Positions 41,373 through 50,074 of a stretch of DNA of 64,000 bases are shown in pieces. This DNA is from Bog-473 sp963809825. GTDB taxonomy: Bacteria > Actinomycetota > Acidimicrobiia > Acidimicrobiales > RAAP-2. The stretch is from positions 186,001 through 250,000 of the forward strand of contig CAWELJ010000006.1 in assembly GCA_963809825.1 (NCBI GenBank). Reading direction: 5' to 3'. A program made the translations under genes and the position numbers. The notes beneath the pieces were generated by a model. The model had not been told where the DNA came from, ran no database searches, and saw only the letters and a list, made by a program, of their open reading frames with translations. Numbering within the stretch: the stretch's first letter is position 1; each line of letters opens with the position of its first letter.

Positions 41373-42326
41373 GTGCGCTCGGGGTTCGTGGCCGTCGTCG
41401 GCCGGCCCAACGTCGGCAAGTCGACGCTGGTCAACGCGATGGTGGGCACCAAGGTCGCCATCACCTCCTCGCGGCCCAACACGACCCGGCACCGCATTTT
41501 GGGCGTGCTACACGACGACGAGGCCGACGCGCAGGTGGTCTTCGTCGACACGCCCGGCATCCACCGGCCCAAGAGCGCGCTCGGATCGAGGCTGAACGAC
41601 ACGGCAACGGACGCGCTGAGCGATGTCGACGTCGTCATGGCGCTCGTCGACGCCACGGCGGCGGTCGGCCCCGGGGACCGCACCGTCCTCGAGCGCGCCG
41701 TGCGCCAGGTCCAGCGCAGTGGGGGAGGGGCGGGGGCGGGCGCACGACCGCACACCGACCCGGAGACCGACACCGACGACGACGTCTTCCCGTCCCAGCT
41801 CGTGGTCGTCGTGAACAAGGTCGACCGGGCGTCGAACGCCCAGGTCCTCGAGCGCCTGACGCAGGTGAAGGCGGCCGTCGACGCGCTGGACCACCTGCCC
41901 GCGGTGGAGTACTTCCCGGTCTCGGCGCGCACCGGCGCGGGCGTCGACGCGCTTGTGGCCCATCTCACCGCCCGGCTCCCCGAGGGCCCGCCCTACTTCC
42001 CGCCCGACGTGGTGACCGACACGCCCGAAGCACTCTGGGTGGCCGAGCTCGTCCGGGAGCAGCTGCTGGCCAAGACGAGGGACGAGCTGCCGCACGCCAT
42101 CACCTGCCGGGTGACCGAGTGGGAGTGGCCCCACATCCGCGTCGAGATCATCGTCGAGCGCGACTCCCAGAAGGCCATCGTGATCGGCAAGGGGGGCGAG
42201 GTCCTCAAGGCGGTCGGCATCGCAGTGCGCGAGACGTTGCCCGAAGGTGCCTACCTGGACCTGCACGTGAAGGTGGAGCGGCGCTGGCAGAACCGGGCCG
42301 AGATGCTCGACCGGCTGGGGTACTAG
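41373..42326 (+). CDS. era: GTPase Era
   Basis: The 317-residue GTPase has GRPNVGKST near the N-terminus, TTRHRILG, DTPGIHRPKSALG, NKVDRA and the KH domain with VERDSQKAIVIGKGGEVLKAVG. Era binds the 3' end of 16S rRNA during 30S assembly. A low-complexity insertion (SGGGAGAGARPHTDPETDTDDD) sits between G3 and G4, unusual for Era. GTG start. Its stop overlaps the stop of the convergent helicase gene by four bases. Confidence 0.95.
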   Translation: MRSGFVAVVGRPNVGKSTLVNAMVGTKVAITSSRPNTTRHRILGVLHDDEADAQVVFVDTPGIHRPKSALGSRLNDTATDALSDVDVVMALVDATAAVGPGDRTVLERAVRQVQRSGGGAGAGARPHTDPETDTDDDVFPSQLVVVVNKVDRASNAQVLERLTQVKAAVDALDHLPAVEYFPVSARTGAGVDALVAHLTARLPEGPPYFPPDVVTDTPEALWVAELVREQLLAKTRDELPHAITCRVTEWEWPHIRVEIIVERDSQKAIVIGKGGEVLKAVGIAVRETLPEGAYLDLHVKVERRWQNRAEMLDRLGY

Positions 42327-44422
42327 GCCGCAGGCTCCTCGAGCGCCCGCCGGAGGAAGGACTCGACCTCGGAGCGGTCCACCGTGCGCCGCATGGGGGG
42401 CAGCGTGGAGAGCAGCACCCCCCGGTACGACGCCGTCGCCAGCCGGGGGTCGAGGACGGCGACCACCCCGCGGTCCTCTGCGTTGCGGATGAGCCGGCCT
42501 GCGCCCTGGGCCAGGAGCGTGGCGGCACGCGGCAGGTCGACGAGCGAGAAGGCTCGTCCGCCGGCCCGGTCCCGGCGCGCCTGGAGCAACGGGTCGTCGG
42601 GGCGCGGGAAGGGCAGGCGGTCGATCGTCACCAGCGACAGCGCGCGGCCGGGGACGTCGACGCCCTGCCAGAAGCCGAGCGTGGCGAACAGGCACGAGGT
42701 CTCGTCCCGGGCGAACTCCTCGAGCAGCCGGCCCTTGGGGAGGTCGCCCTGCTGTAAGAGCGTGTAGGGGAGCTCGGGCGCGAGCGCGGCCGCCGCGGCC
42801 TCGGTGGCCCGGCGGCTCGTGAAGAGGGCGAGGGTGCGCCCGCCCGCCGCCTCCAGCAACTGCGCCAGCTCCTCGTGCAGCGCCTCCTCCGACCCCGGTG
42901 CGCGCCGGTCGGGCAGGTGGCGGGCGACGTAGAGGAGCGCGTGGGCGCGGTAGTCGAACGGGCTGCCCACGTTGAGCTCCTCGGACGGGAAGCGCTCGAG
43001 CCCGACGCGCTCGACGAGGCGCGGCGGGATGGTGGCGCTCGTGAGCACCGCGGTCACCTCGCCCCAGAGCATCCCCGCCAGCGCCGGACCGACGTCAATG
43101 GGGGACAGCCGCAGCCGGACGTTGCGCCGGGTGCCGTCGACCCAGGCCACTTCGGCGTCGGTGCGTGCCACCAGGCGGTGCAGGTCCTCGGCCAGGTGCG
43201 CCGCCGTCTGCAGGGTGCGGGTCTTGCGGCTGGCCCGGTCGGGGTCGGCCGTCCCCGCGTCGTCGGTCAGGAGGGTGCGCTGGGCGCCGCCGCGCCGCAA
43301 CGCGTCCGTGACCCGGCGGGCCAGCTCGTCGGCGCGTGCGAGCAGCTCGGCCAGCTCGCGGTCCTCGGCCTGGGGCCGGCCGACCTCGTGGAGCACCCGC
43401 GTGCCCACCCGGTCGCCCAGCAGGCTCCCCATCTGCTCGCCCGCCGAGGCCAGGGCGTCGAGCAGGTCCGTGTCGCGTTGCTCGACGAGCCCGCGGGCCG
43501 CGGTCACGAGGGCGCGGAACCGCCCGGGCGTGAGCTCCACCCCGAGGCTCGACGTCATGACCTCCTCGAGCTGGTGCGCCTCGTCGAAGACGACCACGTC
43601 GTGTTCGGGCAGCACGGCGCCGCCACTGGCGAGGTGGGCGCCGTAGAGGTGCGTGTTGACGACGACCACGTCGGCCGCCGCCGCCCGGTCGCGGGCCGCC
43701 TCGGCGAAACAGCGCCCGCCCGAGGGGCAGTTGAAGGCGCCCGGGCACTCGCGCGGGCCGACGCTCACCATGGCCCAGGCCCGCGGCGAGGGCTCGAAGC
43801 TCAGATCGGCCCGGTCGCCGGTGGCGGAGGTCTGCGACCAGGCGACCAGGGTGCGCACCTCGTCGACGAGGCCCTCGGGCGTTGCACCGCGCGCCGTGTC
43901 CTCGTCCGTCCCGGCGTCCTCGCGCTCGTCGGCCGGCTCGGCCCCCTCGTCGCCCAGCTCGGGCTGGATCCCGCCCGACCCGACCTCGGCCACCCGTTGG
44001 CGGCAGGCGTAGTTGCTGCGCCCCTTCAGCACGGCGAAGTCGAGCGGGACGGCGAGGCCGAGACCCGCCTCGACCATGGGCAGGTCCTTCTGGGCCAGCT
44101 GGTCCTGCAGCGCCTTGGTGGCGGTGGCTACCACGACCTTCTTGCTGCTGAGGGCCGCCGGGACCAGGTAGGCCAGCGACTTGCCCGTCCCAGTGCCGGC
44201 CTGCACCACGAGGTGGGTGCCCGTGACGAGGGCCTCCGCGACGGCCCGGCACATTTCCTGTTGCTCGGGCCGGTGCTCGCCGCTGGGCATCTGGGCCGTG
44301 ATCTTGTCGAGCCCGTCGACCCCGTCGTCCCCGGCCTGGCGGGCGTCCTCGGCCGACCCACCGGCGGGACCGAAGACGTCCGCCTCGTCGAGGCCCTCGA
44401 CGTCCTCCCAGCTCTCCTCCAC
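42323..44422 (-). CDS. DinG/XPD-type ATP-dependent DNA helicase
   Basis: The 699-residue protein has Walker A in VVQAGTGTGKSLAYL, an Fe-S region with YACRQRV, FNCPSGGRCF, the DEAH box VVFDEAHQLEEV and C-terminal motifs FATLGFWQGVDVPG, LVTIDRLPFPRP and QGAGRLIRN. This is the DinG/YoaA group of 5'-3' helicases, which unwind damaged or R-loop DNA. An acidic N-terminal tail (EESWEDVEGLDEADV) precedes the core, and an acidic insertion lies inside the Fe-S region. It converges on era. Confidence 0.92.
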   Translation of the reverse strand: MEESWEDVEGLDEADVFGPAGGSAEDARQAGDDGVDGLDKITAQMPSGEHRPEQQEMCRAVAEALVTGTHLVVQAGTGTGKSLAYLVPAALSSKKVVVATATKALQDQLAQKDLPMVEAGLGLAVPLDFAVLKGRSNYACRQRVAEVGSGGIQPELGDEGAEPADEREDAGTDEDTARGATPEGLVDEVRTLVAWSQTSATGDRADLSFEPSPRAWAMVSVGPRECPGAFNCPSGGRCFAEAARDRAAAADVVVVNTHLYGAHLASGGAVLPEHDVVVFDEAHQLEEVMTSSLGVELTPGRFRALVTAARGLVEQRDTDLLDALASAGEQMGSLLGDRVGTRVLHEVGRPQAEDRELAELLARADELARRVTDALRRGGAQRTLLTDDAGTADPDRASRKTRTLQTAAHLAEDLHRLVARTDAEVAWVDGTRRNVRLRLSPIDVGPALAGMLWGEVTAVLTSATIPPRLVERVGLERFPSEELNVGSPFDYRAHALLYVARHLPDRRAPGSEEALHEELAQLLEAAGGRTLALFTSRRATEAAAAALAPELPYTLLQQGDLPKGRLLEEFARDETSCLFATLGFWQGVDVPGRALSLVTIDRLPFPRPDDPLLQARRDRAGGRAFSLVDLPRAATLLAQGAGRLIRNAEDRGVVAVLDPRLATASYRGVLLSTLPPMRRTVDRSEVESFLRRALEEPAA

Positions 44423-44592
44423 GCCCCGATCATGCCTGCCCGTGGCGACATCCGCGCACCCCGGGGTCAGGCCGGGCCCAGGGCGCGTGGACCCACCGGC
44501 GGGGACGGGTCGATCGGCGACCGAGCGGCGGGCGCGTCCGTGCCGCGGGACCCCCTCCCGGGGCCCGGACGTGCCGCTCGGTGCGGTGCTGC

Positions 44593-46122
44593 CTAGGTGT
44601 TGCTGCCGGCGATGCCGACCACCGGCTTGTTGAGCGTGATGGAGCCCGTGGAGCCCCAGAAGAAGGCGTCCCCGTAGTTGAAGATGCCGCCGTCGCTGGC
44701 GGTCTCCCAGTACCCCTGGCCGTCGGGTGTCGACGCCATCCCGACGACGGGCTTGTTGAGGGGCATGGAGGCCGGCGAACCGAAGAAGGGGGCGTTGAAG
44801 GCGAACAGGCCGCCGTCGGAGGCCACCTCCCAGTAGCCGCCGGTGGCCTGGTCACCCGCGATGCCGACGATCGGCTTGTTGAGCGGCTTGCCGCCCATGG
44901 AGCCGAGGAAGGACGCGTCGCCGAAGTTGAAGATCCCGCCGTCGGTCGCCACCTCCCAGTAGCCGAGGCCGTCGGGCGTCGTGGCGATGCCGACCACCGG
45001 CTTGTTGAGCGGCTTGCCGCCCATCGATCCGTACAGCTGGGCGTCACCGAAGTTGAAGATGCCGCCGTCGGCCGCCACCTCCCAGTAGCCGAGGCCGTCG
45101 GGCGTGGCCACCATCCCGACGATGGGCGCGTTGAGCGGCTTGCCGCCCATCGAACCGAAGAACGGCGCGTTGAAGGCGAAGAGGCCACCGTCGGACGCCA
45201 CCTCCCAGTAGCCACCGGTGCGGGGGTCGGCGGCGATGCCCACGATGGGCTGGTTGAGCGGCTTGCCGCCCATGGAGCCGAAGAACGGGGCGTCATAGGC
45301 GAAGATGCCACCGTCGGATGCGGCCACCCAGTAGCCGAACTGGACGCTCACCTGGTTGGAGGCCAGCGATTCCTCCAGGGAGAAGTACGTCGATTGTCCG
45401 GGGTTCAGGCCTCCGGCGAAGTTGACCACACCGGTCGTGGTGTCGGTGCTGATGTTGGTGAAGGTCGTGGTGGGGCCCTGGTAATCGCTGCCGTTGGGGT
45501 CTGCTCCCGAGGAGCTCGCACCGCCGGCCTTCTGCGCGGCGGTGCAGTACGAGTCGCCCGTGTAGCCACCCGGTCCCGCCAGCGGCGTGCCGCCACCGCC
45601 ACCGGCACCGCCATTGGTGTTGGAGCCGTTGGTCGAGTAGGTGCAGATGCCGTCACCCTCGAAGCCGAAGATCGGGGTCGAGGTCGACGAGCCCGAGAGC
45701 TGGATCCCGAAGAGCGGCCTGCTCGACGTGTTCACGATCCCCACGAGTGTGTCGTCGGCCTGGTCGTAGGGCGTCTGCTGGCCAGGTGTCGCCACCGCAC
45801 CCCCGGATGCGTTGTTGTTGTCCTGCAGCACCTGCTCGCCGTTGTTGCTGACCACGATGAGCAGCCCGCAGCTGGCGTTGTAGCCGATCGCCGGGCACTC
45901 GTTGAAGGGCGCCGTGGTCGAGGTCCCGGGGAACCCGGCGACGTCGTGGGCCGCGAAGGGCCCCGACGAGTGGGGCGCGACCTTCGGATCGGCGGAGGCC
46001 GCCCGCATCGGGACGAGGACGACGACGACCGCGATCCCCAGGAGGAGGACGGCCGCACTGAGACTCCGCAGAAGCGGGCGGAGCCAGTCAGGACCGTGGA
46101 ACAACGTCGATCGAACGGGCAT
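44593..46122 (-). CDS. secreted surface protein with GYW..ASDGG repeats
   Basis: The 509-residue protein has a signal peptide (LLRSLSAAVLLLGIAVVVVL), an N-terminal domain of about 230 residues with paired cysteines, a Gly/Ser-rich linker and six C-terminal repeats of about 42 residues. Each repeat reads GYWxxASDGGxFxF-x-FFGSMGGKPLNxPIVGI. The repeat resembles beta-propeller blades, so six could close a propeller. Such proteins are frequent in Acidimicrobiia and are probably surface-exposed. A GAAGGGAG site and a strong promoter precede the ATG. Function is unknown. Confidence 0.8.
   Translation of the reverse strand: MPVRSTLFHGPDWLRPLLRSLSAAVLLLGIAVVVVLVPMRAASADPKVAPHSSGPFAAHDVAGFPGTSTTAPFNECPAIGYNASCGLLIVVSNNGEQVLQDNNNASGGAVATPGQQTPYDQADDTLVGIVNTSSRPLFGIQLSGSSTSTPIFGFEGDGICTYSTNGSNTNGGAGGGGGTPLAGPGGYTGDSYCTAAQKAGGASSSGADPNGSDYQGPTTTFTNISTDTTTGVVNFAGGLNPGQSTYFSLEESLASNQVSVQFGYWVAASDGGIFAYDAPFFGSMGGKPLNQPIVGIAADPRTGGYWEVASDGGLFAFNAPFFGSMGGKPLNAPIVGMVATPDGLGYWEVAADGGIFNFGDAQLYGSMGGKPLNKPVVGIATTPDGLGYWEVATDGGIFNFGDASFLGSMGGKPLNKPIVGIAGDQATGGYWEVASDGGLFAFNAPFFGSPASMPLNKPVVGMASTPDGQGYWETASDGGIFNYGDAFFWGSTGSITLNKPVVGIAGSNT
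44600..45336 (-). repeat. six tandem about 126-bp repeats in the surface-protein gene
   Basis: GYW codons recur about every 125 bases from 45336 down to 44600. Middle copies are nearly identical over KPLN.P.VGI, the end copies are diverged. Confidence 0.85.
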
Positions 46123-46150
46123 GGCAGGCTCCCTTCATTGCGTGCCGGGA

Positions 46151-46179
46151 ATTGCAGCAGCCCGACCGCACTGTGTCAA
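46151..46179 (-). promoter_or_regulatory. sigma-70-type promoter of the surface-protein gene
   Basis: On the minus strand a perfect TTGACA is followed after 17 bp by TGCAAT, 28 bases before the start codon. This is the best -35 in the window. Confidence 0.7.
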
Positions 46180-46249
46180 CTGATATTGCGGCGTCAGCCG
46201 AAATGCGAGGGACAGGAAGCCGGCGAGGGGCTCGCCGGGGCCCGCCGGC

Positions 46250-46936
46250 TCAGCGGGCGGCGACCTCCACCACGACCTCGGCGCTGTAGTCCTTGAACGC
46301 CTGCTCGCCGAACCCGGTCCACATCTCGAGGGCCGGGGGCGGCATGTGCTCGAGCATGGCGGCCCGCTGCTCCTCGGTCATCCGCTCCCTGATCAGGCCG
46401 AGAATCAGCCAGATCTTGTCGCCGTGGAAGTTCGCCATGCCGTGGCCGGGCAGCGCGCCCCACTCCTCGATGGAGAGGTTGGCCGCGGCCAGGGGCAGCG
46501 CCCGCTCCTCCTCCTCGTCGAGGTGGCGGACCAACTGGTCGTGCAGCGCCCCGAGCGCGTCCTCGGCCGCCTTCTGGGAGCCGGCGTCGCCCGACGGCCA
46601 GGCCGCCAGCGTGCGCAGGGCTTCCTCCAGCAGCCGGACCGCCTCCTCGTGCTGTTCCGCGAGCTCGTCGAGCAGCGCGTCCTCGCCGGCACAGCGCTCC
46701 CGCAGGAGAGGGAAGACCAGCTTCTCCTCGCCGTCGTGGTGCGCCTCCAGGAAACTGAGGATGTTCTCGTAGTAGTTGGCGATCAGCGCCACCCGGGCGG
46801 CGTCGCCCGGCGCGATGCCGCCGACGAGCCTCGGGGCCGCGCCGAGGGAGTCCCGGAAGACGCCGTGCACGGCGCACATGTCGGTGACATCGGGACGGGG
46901 TACAGACGTGTCTTTTGACAAGGGGTCCTCCTTCAT
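46250..46936 (-). CDS. hemerythrin-like (HHE) domain protein
   Basis: The 228-residue protein has HHE helices: AVHGVFRDSL, FLEAHHDGEEKLVFPLL, ELAEQHEEAVRLLEEAL and LVRHLDEEEERALPLA. The spaced His/Glu residues can bind a diiron centre, with roles in O2, NO or iron sensing. The tail contains a second helical section (PGHGMANFHGDKIWLILGLI). The start giving MKEDPLSKDT is behind AAGGGG-like sequence. It lies upstream of the surface-protein gene but that gene has its own promoter. Confidence 0.85.
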   Translation of the reverse strand: MKEDPLSKDTSVPRPDVTDMCAVHGVFRDSLGAAPRLVGGIAPGDAARVALIANYYENILSFLEAHHDGEEKLVFPLLRERCAGEDALLDELAEQHEEAVRLLEEALRTLAAWPSGDAGSQKAAEDALGALHDQLVRHLDEEEERALPLAAANLSIEEWGALPGHGMANFHGDKIWLILGLIRERMTEEQRAAMLEHMPPPALEMWTGFGEQAFKDYSAEVVVEVAAR

Positions 46937-47047
46937 CCTCCGCCCCAGACCGCCTGGCAGGGGGGTGGGGATACTTCAACACGAAACGGGCGCTCGTGCA
47001 CGGGAAATCGACAAATCACCGCTTGCGCCAAGCGGTAGGTTCAGCGG

Positions 47048-47809
47048 GTGACCTCCACCGCCCGCGGCGAGGGCTCGGAGACCCCCGACCCGGTCCCGCC
47101 CGAGCTCGACCTCGCCCGCGTCCCGGTCCACGTGGCGTGCGTGATGGACGGCAACGGCCGCTGGGCCAACGCCAGGGGGCTGCCCCGGACCGAGGGGCAC
47201 GCCGCCGGGGAGACCGCGCTGCTCGATGTCGTCGACGGTGCCCTCGAGGTCGGCATCAAGTGGATCACGCTCTACGCCTTCTCCACCGAGAACTGGCGCC
47301 GGCCCGCCGACGAGGTCCGCTACCTCATGAACTTCAACCAGTCGCTCCTCATGCGGCGGCGCGACGAGCTCAACGAGAAGGGCGTGCAGATCCGCTTCGC
47401 CGGACGGCGCGACTGGCGGGTGCCGCGTCGGGTGCTCAAGCGCATGGACGAATCGATCGAGCTCACCAGACGCAACACGCGCATGGTGATGACGATGGCG
47501 TTCAACTACGGCGGCCGAGCCGAGATCGTCGACGCCGTGCGCGCCCTCGTGGAGGAGGGTACGCCGGCGGCCAAGGTCGACGAGAAGGCGATCCGGCGCC
47601 ACCTCTACTTCCCCGACATGCCCGACCCCGACCTCGTCATCCGGACCTCGGGCGAGACGCGCATCTCGAACTTCTTGCTGTGGGAGATCGCCTACAGCGA
47701 GCTCGTCTTCCCCGAGACCCTCTGGCCCGACATGCGGCGGCGCCACCTCTACGAGGCGGTCATCGAGTACCAGCGCCGGGTCCGGCGCTTCGGCGCCGTC
47801 AACCCCTGA
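47048..47809 (+). CDS. uppS: isoprenyl transferase (undecaprenyl-PP synthase family)
   Basis: The 253-residue enzyme has HVACVMDGNGRWA with catalytic D34, GHAAGETALLDVVDGALEVGIKWITLYAFSTENW, and ISNFLLWEIAYSELVF. It condenses isopentenyl diphosphate to make the C50/C55 carrier lipid for cell-wall assembly. GTG start with TAGGTT exactly at -12 to -7, so probably leaderless. Three in-frame stop-bearing repeats follow. Confidence 0.95.
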   Translation: MTSTARGEGSETPDPVPPELDLARVPVHVACVMDGNGRWANARGLPRTEGHAAGETALLDVVDGALEVGIKWITLYAFSTENWRRPADEVRYLMNFNQSLLMRRRDELNEKGVQIRFAGRRDWRVPRRVLKRMDESIELTRRNTRMVMTMAFNYGGRAEIVDAVRALVEEGTPAAKVDEKAIRRHLYFPDMPDPDLVIRTSGETRISNFLLWEIAYSELVFPETLWPDMRRRHLYEAVIEYQRRVRRFGAVNP

Positions 47810-47840
47810 CCGATCCCCTGACCGATGCCCTGACCGATCC
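47805..47840 (+). repeat. 12-bp tandem repeat (3 copies) over the uppS stop
   Basis: Three copies of a 12-bp unit (CCTGACCGATCC, the middle one with GC at the end) begin at the uppS stop. As 12 is a multiple of three, all three TGA codons are in frame. Confidence 0.85.
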
Positions 47841-47934
47841 CCTCCAGCAGACCCGGCCCTGTCCACGGCCCTGGCTCGGGCCGGCGGGGAGGGCGACCCG
47901 CCCCGCGGCCGGCAGCTGCGAAAATGGGAGGACC

Positions 47935-48258
47935 ATGACCGCCACGCGGGTCGCCCTGATCGCCGGGATCGTCTTCCTCGCCGCCTTCGTCGTCGTGGTG
48001 GCCTTTGCCCACCACGCCGGCCCGGTGGTGCTGGCCGTGGGCATGCTGGCGGTGCTGGTCGCCTGCGGCAACCTCCTCTACGGGCGCCATTCGCACGGCG
48101 CCGCCGCCCAGGCCCGGGTCCGGCCCGCCCAGGAGGCCCACGACCGGGCCGCCGACCTCGCCGCCGAGTCTCGCCGTGCCACCGCCGAGGCGGCCCGGCG
48201 CGGTGAGCGCTACTGCCCGCTCGACCCCGCCCACGAGCGTCCCGCCGCCGACCGGTGA
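47935..48258 (+). CDS. small two-helix membrane protein
   Basis: ATG 47935 follows GGGAGGA closely. The 107-residue product has two membrane helices (VALIAGIVFLAAFVVVVAF and GPVVLAVGMLAVLVACGNLL) and a cytoplasmic basic/acidic helical tail with AQEAHDRAADLAAESRRATAEAARRGERYCPLD (given in part; residues 64-98). No family was recognised. Its stop overlaps the recO GTG by four bases, so it may be coupled to recO. Confidence 0.65.
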   Translation: MTATRVALIAGIVFLAAFVVVVAFAHHAGPVVLAVGMLAVLVACGNLLYGRHSHGAAAQARVRPAQEAHDRAADLAAESRRATAEAARRGERYCPLDPAHERPAADR

Positions 48259-48989
48259 GCCTGTTCCGCGACAAGGGCGTCGTGCTGCGCACGTACCGCC
48301 TGGGCGAGGCCGACCGCATCGTCGTCTTCCTGACCGAGCGCCACGGCAAGGTGCGCGCCGTGGCCAAGGGCGTCCGCCGCACCACCTCGAAGTTCGGCGC
48401 CCGCCTGGAGCCCCTCACCCACGTCGACCTGTTGTTGTGGCAGGGGAGGAGCGACCTCGACATCGTCAACCAGGTCGAGGTGCTGAGTTCGTTCCGCCTC
48501 ATCCGGGAGGACCTCGTCCGCATGCCCCGCGGCATCGCGCTCCTCGAGGTGACCGACCAGATGGCCCAGGAGCGCCACCCCGACCCCCGGCTCTACGCCA
48601 TGCTCGTCGGCGCGCTCGGCGCCCTGGCCGACGAGCGGTCCGACCCGACCTTGCTGGCGCCGGCGTTCTTCCTCAAGGCGCTCGTCCTCGAGGGAGCCGG
48701 GCCCGTCCTGAACGTCTGTGCCGTCTGCGGCGAGCCCGAGGGCACCGTCGAGCTGGTGGCCTTCGACCTCGTGGCCGGCGGCACCCTGTGCCGGGCCCAC
48801 CGCAGCGGGCGCCCGATGAGCCCCGCCGCGCTGGCCCTCCTGGGCCGCATCCTCGGCGGTGACCTGGCCTCCGTCCTGTCGGGCCCGACGCCGGCGGCGG
48901 CCGACGAGGTGGCCGAGCTGGCCACCGCGGCCATGGAGGTCCATCTCGACCGCCGCATCCGCTCGGTGCGCTCGACCGCGGACCTTTGA
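48255..48989 (+). CDS. recO: DNA repair protein RecO
   Basis: The 244-residue protein has the OB-fold start DKGVVLRTYRLGEADRIVVFLTERHGKVRAVAKGVRR and KFGARLEPLTHVDLLLWQG, then a helical domain with a zinc-type CAVCGEPEG and LCRAH. RecO loads RecA with RecR in the RecF pathway. GTG start. The 3' end overlaps hemW by four bases. Confidence 0.95.
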   Translation: MSLFRDKGVVLRTYRLGEADRIVVFLTERHGKVRAVAKGVRRTTSKFGARLEPLTHVDLLLWQGRSDLDIVNQVEVLSSFRLIREDLVRMPRGIALLEVTDQMAQERHPDPRLYAMLVGALGALADERSDPTLLAPAFFLKALVLEGAGPVLNVCAVCGEPEGTVELVAFDLVAGGTLCRAHRSGRPMSPAALALLGRILGGDLASVLSGPTPAAADEVAELATAAMEVHLDRRIRSVRSTADL

Positions 48990-50074
48990 GCGCCTTCGGG
49001 GTCTACGTCCACGTCCCGTTCTGCCGGGAGCGCTGCGACTACTGCGCCTTCGCCACCTACACCGATCGCGACCATCTCATGGAGCGCTACGCCGACGCGT
49101 GCGTCCGCGAGCTGCAGCGCCTGCGGGGGGCGGGCGACCTCGCCCCGGCCACCTCCGTCTTCTTCGGAGGGGGCACCCCGTCCCGCCTCCACCCCGACAC
49201 CCTGTGCCGGGTGCTCGACGCCATCCAGCGCGCGCCCGGGGCCGAGGTCACGGTCGAGTGCAATCCCGAGGACGCCGACGACGCGCACCTCGGCGCCTAC
49301 CGGCGCGCCGGCGTGACCCGTGTCTCCTTCGGCCTGCAGTCGACCCACGCCCACGTGCTGGCCGGACTCGGCCGCCGCCGGGTGCCGCACGCCGCCGAGA
49401 CGGTCTCCGCCGCGGTGGCATCCGCCGGTTTCCGCACCTGGAACCTCGATCTGATCTTCGGGGCGGCCACCGAGAGCGACGACGACTGGGCCGCCACGCT
49501 CGACCACGTCCTCGGCTTGGCGCACCCGCCCCCGCACGTCTCGGCCTACGGCCTGACGGTCGAGCCCGGCACGCCGCTGGCCCGTGACGCCGCCCGCCAT
49601 CCCGACGAGGACGCGCAGGCCCGGCGCTACGAGCGGACCGAGAGGGTGCTCGCGGCCGCCGGCTACGCCTGGGAGGAGATCTCGAACTGGGCCCGCCCCG
49701 GCCACGAGTGCCGGCACAACCACCTCTACTGGGAGCAGGGCGACTACGCCGGCATCGGGTCGGCGGCGCACTCGCACCGCGACGGGGTGCGGTGGTGGAA
49801 CGTGCGGACGCCCGAGCGCTACATCGACGCCGTCGGGGCCGGCCGCTCACCGGTGGCCGGCCGCGATGAGCTGACGGCCGGCCAGCGCGACTTCGAGGCG
49901 CTCACGCTCTCCCTGCGCACGCCGCGCGGCGTGCCGTGGCACAGCCTGGAGCGCCCCGAGGCGCTCGAGGGCCTCGTCGAGCGCACCGGCTCCCGGGCCG
50001 TGCTGACCGTGCGGGGCCGCCTGCTGGCCAACGAGGTCAGCGCCAGAATCCGCTCCGGTATCCTGCACCGATGA
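48986..50074 (+). CDS. hemW: radical SAM protein HemW
   Basis: The 362-residue protein begins at TTG (overlap TTGA). The Fe-S cluster ligands are C13, C17 and C20 in VPFCRERCDYCAF, followed by FFGGGTPS and SFGLQS. The C-terminal HemW domain includes YEISNWARPGHECRHNHLYW. HemW is a haem chaperone, formerly annotated as coproporphyrinogen oxidase; the HNHLYW motif marks it as HemW. Its stop overlaps glyS. Confidence 0.94.
   Translation: MSAFGVYVHVPFCRERCDYCAFATYTDRDHLMERYADACVRELQRLRGAGDLAPATSVFFGGGTPSRLHPDTLCRVLDAIQRAPGAEVTVECNPEDADDAHLGAYRRAGVTRVSFGLQSTHAHVLAGLGRRRVPHAAETVSAAVASAGFRTWNLDLIFGAATESDDDWAATLDHVLGLAHPPPHVSAYGLTVEPGTPLARDAARHPDEDAQARRYERTERVLAAAGYAWEEISNWARPGHECRHNHLYWEQGDYAGIGSAAHSHRDGVRWWNVRTPERYIDAVGAGRSPVAGRDELTAGQRDFEALTLSLRTPRGVPWHSLERPEALEGLVERTGSRAVLTVRGRLLANEVSARIRSGILHR

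Noticed and set aside
44581..46296. Long open frame on the plus strand opposite the surface-protein gene
   Set aside because: It mirrors the repeats of the real gene, is full of Gly/Arg/Val/His as expected for a high-GC antisense frame, and has no ribosome site or recognisable domain.
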